Assembly: GCA_019634575.1 (NCBI GenBank)
Contig: JAHCAY010000002.1
Coordinates: forward strand, 544,897-608,896
From: Candidatus Didemnitutus sp.
Lineage (GTDB): Bacteria > Verrucomicrobiota > Verrucomicrobiia > Opitutales > Opitutaceae
Reading direction: 5' to 3'
DNA length: 64,000 bases
Position 1 is the stretch's first letter. Every line of letters starts with the position of its first letter. The notes below the pieces were generated by a model. It searched no databases, was not told the DNA's origin, and saw only the letters and a program-made list of their open reading frames with translations. Positions 37,598 through 46,595 of the stretch are shown piece after piece. Both the position numbers and the translations under genes were made by a program.

Positions 37598-38596
37598 ATG
37601 AATCTCACGACGAACTACCTCGGGCTGCAATTGAAGCATCCCATCATGCCGGGCGCGTCCCCGTTGACCAACAACCTCGCGTCCATCCGCCAGCTCGAGG
37701 ACGCCGGCGCCTCCGCCATCGTGCTCGCCTCGCTCTTCGAGGAACAGGTGCGGCTCACGCAGACCGAGCGGCTGAAACTCGAAAACCGCCTCTCCGAAGC
37801 CGATCCCCTCAACGAGCCCACGCCGTTCTTCGAGGGCAGCGACGCCTACGCCTTCGGCCCCGACGAATACCTCGAGCACATCTACCGCGCCAAGGTCGCC
37901 GTCGACATCCCCATCATCGCCTCGCTCAACGCCCGCACGCCCACCACGTGGGTCGACTTCGCGCGCAGCGTGCAACAGGCCGGCGCCGACGCCATCGAGC
38001 TCAACCTCTACTTCCTGCCCACCGACACCGACACGACCGGCGCGCGCATCGAGGACCGCATGCTCGAGATCGTCACCTCCGTGCGCGAGAACTCCTCGCT
38101 GCCGCTCGCGGTGAAGCTCTCGCCATTCTTCTCGTCGCTGCCGAATTTCACCGAGCGCCTCTACGCCGCCGGCGTGAAAAGCGTCGTCCTCTTCAACCGG
38201 TTCTACCAACCCGACATCAACGTCCGCTTCCGCGAAGTTGCACCGAAGCTCGAACTCTCCGACTCCTCGGAGTTGCTCCTCCGCCTGCGCTGGCTCGCCA
38301 TTCTCAGCGGACGCGTGCCCGTCGATCTCGCAGTGACCGGCGGCGTGCACACGCCAGTCGACGTCATCAAATCGATCCTCGCCGGTGCCGACACCGTGCA
38401 AGTCGTCTCCGCGCTCCTCCGCTACGGCCCGCAACACCTGCGCTCGCTCGTCAACGGCCTCAACTCCTACCTCGAGGAGCACCACTTCCGTTCCGTCGCC
38501 GATCTCCGCGGCAAACTCAGCCTCAAGAACAGCCCGAACCCCGAAGCCTACGAACGCGCGAACTACGTGCACTCGCTGCTCTTCTGGGACCGGTAG
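37598..38596 (+). CDS. Dihydroorotate dehydrogenase-like protein
   Basis: A 332-residue TIM-barrel flavoprotein-like sequence. MNLTTNYLGLQLKHPIMPGA, then ASLNARTPTTWVDFARSVQQ and AIELNLYF, PLAVKLSPFFSS and AVTGGVHTPVDVIKSILAGA match the DHOD-like proteins seen in many bacteria outside the pyrimidine operon. The ATG at 37598 begins right at the conserved domain. It is not close to pyr genes here. Whether it makes orotate, or acts on another dihydropyrimidine, cannot be told by eye. Confidence 0.85.
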   Translation: MNLTTNYLGLQLKHPIMPGASPLTNNLASIRQLEDAGASAIVLASLFEEQVRLTQTERLKLENRLSEADPLNEPTPFFEGSDAYAFGPDEYLEHIYRAKVAVDIPIIASLNARTPTTWVDFARSVQQAGADAIELNLYFLPTDTDTTGARIEDRMLEIVTSVRENSSLPLAVKLSPFFSSLPNFTERLYAAGVKSVVLFNRFYQPDINVRFREVAPKLELSDSSELLLRLRWLAILSGRVPVDLAVTGGVHTPVDVIKSILAGADTVQVVSALLRYGPQHLRSLVNGLNSYLEEHHFRSVADLRGKLSLKNSPNPEAYERANYVHSLLFWDR

Positions 38597-38657
38597 CGCG
38601 CGCCGCTCACAGAACGTCATTTGACTCGCGCGAGCCCTAGCGCACGCTCTGCCGCAC

Positions 38658-39992
<1,335 letters not shown>

Positions 39993-40135
39993 AACGCCGC
40001 GCGTTCGCACCATCGGGTGGTCGCCGCCGCCCCCGCGGCGACACGCCCCGCACGCCACCCTCGCCCGCGCGCTCCTTTCGCGAGTAACCAACCGCGGCGG
40101 CGCGCGTCTCCCGGAGCATAACGCACCTGTCCGCC

Positions 40136-41230
40136 ATGCGCCTCGCTCCACTGCTCGTCTCCGTGCTCTTCCTCGGCTTCGCCGCCGCCATCGCCGCGCC
40201 GACCCCGCCCGCCCAGCCCGCCACCGGCCCCGGCGGCGCCGACTACGCCTACGCGAACGTCGCTTCGCACAGCACCGGCGAAGGCGGCGACGACGTCACG
40301 ATTTTCTGGCCCGAGAAATCCACTGCGGAAAATCTTCCGGTCATCGTCTTCACTCACGGCTGGGGCGCGATGAAGCCGGAGCACTACCTCGCGTGGATTC
40401 ACCATCTCGTGCGCCACGGCGCGTTCGTGCTCTACCCGCGCTATCAGAAAAGTCTGCGCGCCCCATCGGCGGACTTCACCCCCAACGCCGTCGCCGGCGT
40501 GAAACGCGGCCTCGAGTGGCTTGCGACGCAGAAACAGCTCCCGCGCGCCGATCTCACGCGCCTCGCCACGGTCGGCCACTCCGCCGGCGGCGTGCTCGCC
40601 GCCAATCTCGTCATCGCGCTCCCCGCCGCCGGTTTGCCCGCGCCCAAGGCCGCGATGTGCGTCGAACCCGCCGTCCTCGAACGCGACGGCAAACCCCTCG
40701 TCCCGTTATCCGACCTCGCCAAAATTCCGGCTACGACGCTGCTTCTCACACTCTCCGGCGATCGCGACACGCTGGTGGGCGACATCGGCGCGCGCCGCAT
40801 CTACGAATCCGCGACCGCCGTGCCCGCCGCGAACAAGGACTGGCTCGAACTCCGTTCCGACGACCACGGAGCGCCGGCGCTCGTCGCCACGCACCGCGCC
40901 CCCGCCGCCCCGCTGCCCGGCTACACGCCACCGAAGCGCGAGGAGCCGAAGGGATTCATCCGGAAGCGCATCGCGGAAAAAGCGAAGGAGCGTCTCGCCG
41001 AGCGCGGCCTCGATCTCGACTCCTCGACGCAGGAGCCGCCGGTCACCGACGCACTCGATTACTACGGCACGTGGAAACTCTTCGATGCGCTGTGCGCCTC
41101 CGCCTTCGAAAACAAATTCCGCGACGCCGCCCTCGGCGGCGGCCCCGCGCAACTCGACATGGGCAAATGGAGCGACGGCACGCCGGTTAAGCCCCTCGCG
41201 CGCCGCAGCGCGCCTCCCGCCGCGCAGTAA
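40136..41230 (+). CDS. Secreted alpha/beta hydrolase
   Basis: A 364-residue protein with a signal peptide ending near AAIAAP. VIVFTHGWGAMKPEHYLAW gives the oxyanion region and TVGHSAGGVLAANL the nucleophile elbow, with the catalytic Ser in GHSAGG. A probable acid lies near SGDRDTLV and His near SDDHGAP. It could be an esterase, lipase or chlorophyllase-like hydrolase, probably periplasmic. Residues after about 280 (Lys/Glu-rich, KRIAEKAKERLAER) look like a helical extension of unknown role. No close neighbour points to a substrate. Confidence 0.8.
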   Translation: MRLAPLLVSVLFLGFAAAIAAPTPPAQPATGPGGADYAYANVASHSTGEGGDDVTIFWPEKSTAENLPVIVFTHGWGAMKPEHYLAWIHHLVRHGAFVLYPRYQKSLRAPSADFTPNAVAGVKRGLEWLATQKQLPRADLTRLATVGHSAGGVLAANLVIALPAAGLPAPKAAMCVEPAVLERDGKPLVPLSDLAKIPATTLLLTLSGDRDTLVGDIGARRIYESATAVPAANKDWLELRSDDHGAPALVATHRAPAAPLPGYTPPKREEPKGFIRKRIAEKAKERLAERGLDLDSSTQEPPVTDALDYYGTWKLFDALCASAFENKFRDAALGGGPAQLDMGKWSDGTPVKPLARRSAPPAAQ

Positions 41231-41480
41231 TCGGGCGGTTTCTTTCTCAAGGCAGGACGCCCGGCGAGTCGCCCTCGGTCCACGGCAAAAAATTCTGCCG
41301 ACGTCGCGTCCGGCTCGCGCACGCTGAAACGTGCCGTTCGCGCGTCAACCTGCGTAATTTTCCGACGACCGCGTCGCGTGCCTCCGTCCTCCGCCGAACG
41401 GCCCGGGCACTCGCATCAATTTCAGATTGCGACCGCCCGAGTTCACGTCGAATTCGCCTCCCGCCCCACGCATTCGCCCC

Positions 41481-41987
41481 ATGCCGACCTTTCGCCTGAA
41501 CATCAACGGGCAGACGCACAGCGTCGACGCCCCCGCGGACACTCCGCTGCTCTGGATCCTCCGCGACAACCTCCAGCTCACGGGCACGAAATTCGGCTGC
41601 GGCCAGGGCCTGTGCGGCGCCTGCACCGTCCACCTCAACGGCGTGCCCGTCCGCTCCTGCCAGATGCCCATCTCCGTCGTCTCCGGCATGCCGATCACGA
41701 CGATCGAGGGCCTCGATCCCGCCGGAGCGCACCCGCTGCAAAAAGCCTGGTGCGACCACGACGTCGCGCAGTGCGGCTACTGCCAGCCGGGCCAGATCAT
41801 GACCGCCGCCGCGCTCCTGAAATCCAATCCCACGCCCACCGACACCGACATCGACGCCGCGATGGCGGGCAACCTCTGCCGCTGCGGCACCTATCTCCGC
41901 ATCCGCGCCGCGATCAAGGACGCCGCGAGCCTCAACACCGCGAGCGCGCCCGCCACGACGACCGCGAACTCAGGAGGTGCAAAATGA
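41481..41987 (+). CDS. [2Fe-2S] subunit of a molybdenum hydroxylase (IorA/xanthine dehydrogenase small subunit type)
   Basis: A 168-residue iron-sulfur protein. GCGQGLCGACTVHLNG binds the first [2Fe-2S] cluster; CGYCQPGQIM and NLCRCGTY bind the second, as in the small subunits of isoquinoline oxidoreductase-like enzymes. The ATG at 41481 gives the conserved MPTFRLNINGQTHSV start; an earlier in-frame ATG at 41427 is not needed. The stop overlaps the start of the large-subunit gene (ATGA). It passes electrons from the molybdenum site to an acceptor. Confidence 0.93.
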   Translation: MPTFRLNINGQTHSVDAPADTPLLWILRDNLQLTGTKFGCGQGLCGACTVHLNGVPVRSCQMPISVVSGMPITTIEGLDPAGAHPLQKAWCDHDVAQCGYCQPGQIMTAAALLKSNPTPTDTDIDAAMAGNLCRCGTYLRIRAAIKDAASLNTASAPATTTANSGGAK

Positions 41988-44182
41988 GCACCGACACCTT
42001 CGCCGTTTCCCGCCGCGAATTTCTCCGCCTCACCGCGCTCGCCGGCGGCGGCTTCGCCCTCGGCTACGTGTTGCCGCGCGATCTCCTCGCCCAGGCCACG
42101 CCGCTCGACAACACCGCGCGCGCCTTCACGCCCAACGCATTCATCCGCATCGAGCCGAGCGGCCTTGTCACGCTCGTCGCGAAGAATCCCGAGTTCGGCC
42201 AAGGCGTGAAGACCACGCTGCCGATGATCCTCGCCGAGGAACTCGACGTTGAGTTCTCCTCCGTGCGCATCGAGCAGGCCAACCTCGATCCGCAACTCGG
42301 CTTCCAGCTCTCCGGCGGCAGCACGTCCGTGCCGACCAACTACCTGCCACTGCGGCGCGCCGGCGCGGTCGCGCGCCACCAGCTCGTCGCCGCCGCCGCG
42401 CAGACATGGAACGTCCCCGCCAGCGAGCTCACCACCGACAAAGGCCGCGTGAAGCACGCCGTCACCGGCCGCATGCTCAGCTACGGCGAACTCGCGACCA
42501 AAGCCGCGCAACTGCCGCTGCCCGACGAAAACTCCGTGCCGCTGAAACCCATCGCCGATTTCAAGCTCCTCGGCTCGCGCGTCGGCGGCGTCGATAACCC
42601 CGCCATCGTCACCGGTCGCGTGCGCTTCGGCCTCGACCAGCACGTGCCCGGCCTGCGCTACGCCGTCTTCGAAAAATGCCCCGTCTTCGGCGGCCGCGTC
42701 CGCTCCGCCAATCTCGACGACATCCGCGGCCAGCCCGGCGTGCGCCACGCCTTCGTCATCGAGGGCGGCACCGATCTCGAAACGCTCGTGTCCGGAGTCG
42801 CCATCGTCGCGGACAACACCTGGGCCGCCTTCAACGCCCGCCGCCGCTTGCACGTCGACTGGGATTTCGGCCCCGGCGCCGCACAGAGCACCGACGCCTT
42901 CGACCGCGAAGCCACCGCGCGCGCCACGCAACCCGGCGCGCCCGTGCTCGTCGCGGGCGATGCCGACGCCGCGCTCGCCACCACCGCGCGCCAGCTCACC
43001 GCGAGTTACTCCTACCCCTACATCGCCCACGCGACGATGGAGCCGATGAACTGCACCGCCATCCCGAAGCCCGATGGCGGCCTCGAACTTCTCGTGCCCA
43101 CGCAAATGCCGCAGCGCGTCGTGGACCAGATCAACGAGGTGCTCAAGTTGCCGAAGGATAAGATCGTCCCGAAGGTCGTGCGCATGGGCGGCGCGTTCGG
43201 CCGGCGCTACATGCACGACTACGCGATGGAGGCCGCCGCCATCGCGCTCAAGTGCGGCGAGCCGGTGAAACTCACCTGGACGCGCGAGGACGACATGCGC
43301 CACGACTTCTACCGCCCCGCCGGCTGGCATCACCTCCGCGCCGGACTCGACGCCGCAGGCAACTTCGTCGCACTGCACGACCGCTTCGTCACCGTCGGGC
43401 TCAACACGAGCGAGAAACCCGGATTCTGCGCCGAGTTCGTCGGCGAGAATTTCCCCTTCAACGCCGTGCCGCACGTCCGCGTCGAGCAGCACATCCTCAA
43501 CACCAACATCCCGCTCGGCCCGCTCCGCGCCCCCGTCTCCAACACGCACGCGTTCGTCACCGAGTCGTTCGTCGACGAGATCGCGCACGCCACCGGACGC
43601 GATCCGCTCGCGCTGCGGCTCGAACTGCTCGGCGCCGACCGCGTGCTGCCGAAAATCAACTTCGACACCGCGCGCATGAAGTCCGCGCTCCGCGGCGTCG
43701 CCGACGACGCCAAGTGGGGCCGCACGTTCCCGCGCGGCGAAGGCCTCGGTCTCGCCAGCTACTACAGCCACGGCGGCTACTTCGCCGAAGTCGTGCACGC
43801 CAGCGTCGCACCCGATGGCACGCTCAAGGTCCACGAAGTCTGGGTCGTCGCCGACGTCGGTCCGATCATGAACCTCAGCGGCGCGGAAAATCAGGTGCAG
43901 GGTTCCATTGTCGACGCGCTCGGCGCTGCGTGGCTGCAGGAGATCACCATCGAGCGCGGCGCCGTCGTGCAGGGCAACTTCAACGACTTCCCGCTCCTCC
44001 GCATCGACGCCGCACCGCCGCGCGTCAACGTGCGCTTCATTCAGAGCGACAACCCGCCCACCGGCCTTGGCGAGCCCGGCTACCCGCCGCTGCCGCCCGC
44101 GCTGGGCAACGCGATCTTCGCCGCCACCGGCAAACGCATCCGCCGCCTCCCGCTCACGCGCAGCGACCTCCGCTGGACCTGA
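41984..44182 (+). CDS. Molybdopterin-binding large subunit of a xanthine dehydrogenase-family hydroxylase (IorB-like)
   Basis: A 732-residue catalytic subunit. A perfect AGGAGG site at 41972-41977 sets the ATG at 41984. The N-terminus SRREFLRLTALAGGG looks like a Tat signal, so the enzyme is probably exported with its Mo cofactor and small subunit. GGAFGRRYMHDYAMEAA is a cofactor-binding motif and GLGEPGYPPLPPAL contains the catalytic Glu region. This single-chain layout, with a paired small subunit and no FAD subunit, is that of IorAB and membrane-bound aldehyde dehydrogenases. No cytochrome partner gene is adjacent. The substrate is unknown. Confidence 0.92.
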   Translation: MSTDTFAVSRREFLRLTALAGGGFALGYVLPRDLLAQATPLDNTARAFTPNAFIRIEPSGLVTLVAKNPEFGQGVKTTLPMILAEELDVEFSSVRIEQANLDPQLGFQLSGGSTSVPTNYLPLRRAGAVARHQLVAAAAQTWNVPASELTTDKGRVKHAVTGRMLSYGELATKAAQLPLPDENSVPLKPIADFKLLGSRVGGVDNPAIVTGRVRFGLDQHVPGLRYAVFEKCPVFGGRVRSANLDDIRGQPGVRHAFVIEGGTDLETLVSGVAIVADNTWAAFNARRRLHVDWDFGPGAAQSTDAFDREATARATQPGAPVLVAGDADAALATTARQLTASYSYPYIAHATMEPMNCTAIPKPDGGLELLVPTQMPQRVVDQINEVLKLPKDKIVPKVVRMGGAFGRRYMHDYAMEAAAIALKCGEPVKLTWTREDDMRHDFYRPAGWHHLRAGLDAAGNFVALHDRFVTVGLNTSEKPGFCAEFVGENFPFNAVPHVRVEQHILNTNIPLGPLRAPVSNTHAFVTESFVDEIAHATGRDPLALRLELLGADRVLPKINFDTARMKSALRGVADDAKWGRTFPRGEGLGLASYYSHGGYFAEVVHASVAPDGTLKVHEVWVVADVGPIMNLSGAENQVQGSIVDALGAAWLQEITIERGAVVQGNFNDFPLLRIDAAPPRVNVRFIQSDNPPTGLGEPGYPPLPPALGNAIFAATGKRIRRLPLTRSDLRWT

Positions 44183-44194
44183 TCCGCGCGGCGC

Positions 44195-44956
44195 TCAGTC
44201 GCCGAACACCGCGTAGAACGCCATCCCGTAGCACTCGCGCAGCGCCAGCTCGGTTTTTGCGAGCGAGCCAGCGTTCGGAATCCAATCGAGATACGGCAGG
44301 CCGCGGTTCGGCAGCGCGCGGAAATCCACCGGGAACGGCATCAGCTCCACGCCGGCTTTCTTGAACAACCGCATCGCGCGCGGCAGATGCCAGGCGGAGG
44401 TCACGAGCACCACGCGCTTGAGACCGTGTTGCGCCGCGTAGCGCTTTAATTGCGCGGCCTCGTCGGCCGTGTTGCCCACGGCGCCGATCACCGCCGTCTG
44501 GTCGCGAGGCACGCCGCGTTCGAGCGCCTCGCGCTGCAACGCCGAGCCCTCGGAACCGCGCGGATCGCCGGTGAAGAGCACCACGCGCGCCTTGCCCCGC
44601 TGCACGATCTGCACGCCGGCCTCGAAGCGCTCCACGGCTTCGGACCATTCGGTGACGAGCCCCGGCTCCTTGCCCGGCGACATGACGCCGCCCAGCACGA
44701 GCACCGCGTCGCATTCCGGCAGACTGCCGATGCTGCGGGCCGGATAGGCGTTTTCCAGCGAGCGCAGGAGCGCGTTCGCCACCACGCCGGTCGACGAACC
44801 CAGCAACACGACCACCGCGAGCACCGCCGCCCAGCGCCACTTCTTCCACGCCGCGAGCAGGATGAGCAGGCTCACGATTCCGATCGGCAGCACGAACGCC
44901 GGCAGCAACTTGTTGAAGAAAAGCACGCCGGAGCCAAACCGCGCCGACTCGTCCAA
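44195..44956 (-). CDS. YdcF/ElyC-like membrane protein (DUF218)
   Basis: A 253-residue protein with two N-terminal membrane helices (about residues 15-37 and 42-62). The soluble part holds AVLVLGGVMSPGKEPGLV, VVLFTGDPRGSEGSALQREA and VLVTSAWHLPRAMRLFKKAG, the signatures of the DUF218 family. Family members are linked to envelope and peptidoglycan metabolism. It is convergent with the hydroxylase genes and has its stop 12 bases from theirs. Confidence 0.88.
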   Translation of the reverse strand: MDESARFGSGVLFFNKLLPAFVLPIGIVSLLILLAAWKKWRWAAVLAVVVLLGSSTGVVANALLRSLENAYPARSIGSLPECDAVLVLGGVMSPGKEPGLVTEWSEAVERFEAGVQIVQRGKARVVLFTGDPRGSEGSALQREALERGVPRDQTAVIGAVGNTADEAAQLKRYAAQHGLKRVVLVTSAWHLPRAMRLFKKAGVELMPFPVDFRALPNRGLPYLDWIPNAGSLAKTELALRECYGMAFYAVFGD

Positions 44957-45108
44957 GTCAACCGCCCCGTCTCGACACTAATCCTCAGCCGCTCCTGCCC
45001 CGATCCGATCTTGGCTCGATTCGCCCGCGCGGATCGGCCCGGCGATTGGCGGCAATCCTTTCCCCTCTCCGGCGCGGCAGTCGCACTCAGTATTTCACTC
45101 CTGTCCGC

Positions 45109-45135
45109 CAGCCAAATTGTCCTGCAATTTGGCTG
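45109..45135. repeat. Inverted repeat at the left edge of repeat A
   Basis: Perfect 11-base arms (CAGCCAAATTG and CAATTTGGCTG) are separated by five bases. The right arm is the first part of repeat A. The equivalent edge of repeat B (51390-51408) carries a different perfect palindrome. These may be boundaries of the repeat unit or protein-binding sites. Confidence 0.6.
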
Positions 45136-45328
45136 CCCGTGGTGGGAGGCACTCCGAACTTTCTGGAGCGAATCAGGGTGTTTTCGCCGGTGTTTCCCCA
45201 GGATGTGCACCAGATCGGTCAAATCGCTGGAGCGAATGCGGCGCGGCAACCGCCATTTCGGCGCCGCGGATTCGCTCCATTCGCTTCAAGAATCTTAACC
45301 CTAACGGGCTCGTCATCTGCCCCTAACG
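45125..45328 (+). repeat. 204-bp direct repeat A, left flank of the island
   Basis: It aligns without a single gap to 51407-51610, about 148 of 204 bases identical by hand count. Fully conserved blocks include TGGAGCGAATCAGGG, GCTGGAGCGAATG, GGATTCGCTCC followed by ATTCGCTTCAA, and two CCTAACG ends 22 bases apart. The first two blocks are inverted relative to the third, so the repeat can fold on itself. Function unknown; it may be an attachment or structural element. Confidence 0.8.
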
Positions 45329-45334
45329 ACCCAC

Positions 45335-45400
45335 GGAAATAGCGAACGGCCTTGTTTCCGAATTATTAGCTTGATGGAAATAAGCCGCTTGCTTGTTTCC
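45335..45400. promoter_or_regulatory. Two tandem 25-bp dyads before the Fic gene
   Basis: 45335-45359 and 45376-45400 share the ends GGAAATA and TTGTTTCC. The second is nearly a perfect dyad: GGAAATAAGC, five bases, then GCTTGTTTCC. The copies are spaced 41 bases apart (about four helical turns) and the second ends four bases before the Fic ATG at 45405. They look like operators for repressing this operon, possibly by the C-terminal winged helix of the Fic protein itself. Confidence 0.65.
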
Positions 45401-45404
45401 ACTC

Positions 45405-46595
45405 ATGAAATCCACCTCCGCAGGAAGCCCGTCCGGGCGGTGGGTCAAGACGCTGGAAGGCTACCGAGCCTTTCAGCCCAGTCCGTTGCCCCCGGAGATA
45501 GTCTGGACACCCAAGCTAGTTCGGGCGCTCTCCCATGCGGATCGGTTGCTGGGCCGACTCGCGGGCGAGGGTCGGAGGTTGCCCAATCCGCACCTGCTGA
45601 TTCGTCCGTTCGTGCAACGGGAGGCGGTTTATTCGAGCCGCATCGAAGGCACCCAGGCGACCCTCGGTGAACTACTCGCGGCCGACGCCGGCGTGAGCCC
45701 CGAGCGCAGCCCGGAAGACCTGCGCGAAGTAGGCAACTACGTCACGGCCCTGCAGCATGGCCTCAAACGCCTTGAATCGTTGCCGCTGTCTCTCCGGCTC
45801 GTTCGCGAACTGCACGAAAAGCTGATGACCGGCGTGCGTGGGGATCACGCGACTCCCGGTCAATTCCGCCGAACCCAGAACTGGATCGGCCGGCCGGGCT
45901 GCACCCTGGCCGATGCCTCCTATGTGCCGCCACCGCCGGCCGACCTACTTGATCACCTCGGGCGGTGGGAGGAGTTTCTGCACGACGAGTCGGTGCCGCC
46001 GTTGGTCCACGCCGCCCTGATGCACTACCAGTTCGAGGCCATCCACCCGTTCATCGACGGCAACGGACGCGTCGGACGCCTGCTCATCACCCTTTCGTTG
46101 TGCGCGCGGGGCGTCTTGACCGAGCCGTTGCTCTATCTGTCGGCCTTCTTCGAGGCGACCCGCAACGACTACTACGACGGCCTGCGTGGCATCACCGAAC
46201 GCGGCGACTGGGCTGGCTGGCTGGAGTATTTCTTCAACGGCGTCGCGCGGCAGTCGGAAGACGCCTTGAGCCGAGCCGAGCGCATCAACCAACAGCTGGC
46301 CGACTGGCGCGAGGCCTTCGCCGGGGGCGGGTCGAAGGTGCCGCTGCAGCTAATCGATCTCGTCGGTTCGAACCCCTTTCTCACGCCCCGCGAGACCGAG
46401 CGCCGCCTGGGGGTCGCCTACAACACCGTCATGCGCGCCATCACCGCACTGGAAGAAGGCGGCGTCCTGACCAAGGTCGGGGAAAGCAAGCGTGACCGCG
46501 TCTTCTGCGCCCGCGCCATTCTGGACATCCTCGAAGAGCCCGCGCGTCTCGTGCCGGAACCACCCGCTCCGAAACGCCGGGCCACCCGAGACTGA
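45405..46595 (+). CDS. Fic-domain protein with inhibitory N-terminus and C-terminal winged helix
   Basis: A 396-residue protein. AVYSSRIEGTQATLGE in the N-terminal part contains the S-x-x-x-E-G inhibitory motif. The active site is HPFIDGNGRVGRLL (a full HPFxDGNGRxxR motif), so the protein can probably transfer AMP or another nucleotide moiety. The C-terminal 60 residues (LTPRETERRLGVAYNTVMRA) resemble a winged helix. The ATG at 45405 was preferred over the in-frame TTG at 45393. The stop overlaps the next gene by one base (TGATG), so they are translationally coupled. In this family the target may be the neighbouring protein, but none is known here. Confidence 0.88.
   Translation: MKSTSAGSPSGRWVKTLEGYRAFQPSPLPPEIVWTPKLVRALSHADRLLGRLAGEGRRLPNPHLLIRPFVQREAVYSSRIEGTQATLGELLAADAGVSPERSPEDLREVGNYVTALQHGLKRLESLPLSLRLVRELHEKLMTGVRGDHATPGQFRRTQNWIGRPGCTLADASYVPPPPADLLDHLGRWEEFLHDESVPPLVHAALMHYQFEAIHPFIDGNGRVGRLLITLSLCARGVLTEPLLYLSAFFEATRNDYYDGLRGITERGDWAGWLEYFFNGVARQSEDALSRAERINQQLADWREAFAGGGSKVPLQLIDLVGSNPFLTPRETERRLGVAYNTVMRAITALEEGGVLTKVGESKRDRVFCARAILDILEEPARLVPEPPAPKRRATRD

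Larger units (their letters stand above)
44957..45404. promoter_or_regulatory. Intergenic region before the Fic gene, left island boundary
   Basis: This 448-base gap has no gene I can support. In order it contains an 11-base inverted repeat (45109-45135), repeat A of the 204-bp pair (45125-45328) and two tandem 25-bp dyads just before the Fic start. Each is described in its own entry. Confidence 0.55.

Noticed and set aside
45299..45328. CCCTAACG pairs at the ends of the repeats as integron attC sites
   Set aside because: They resemble the RYYYAAC core only loosely, lie in direct and not inverted orientation, and no integron integrase (tyrosine type) is present.
45046..45342. Short frames sharing NFLERIR between repeats A and B as a real gene
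   Set aside because: The frames begin in different places, end early and differ in most residues outside the conserved DNA blocks; DNA-level structure explains the match better, though decayed coding origin is not excluded.
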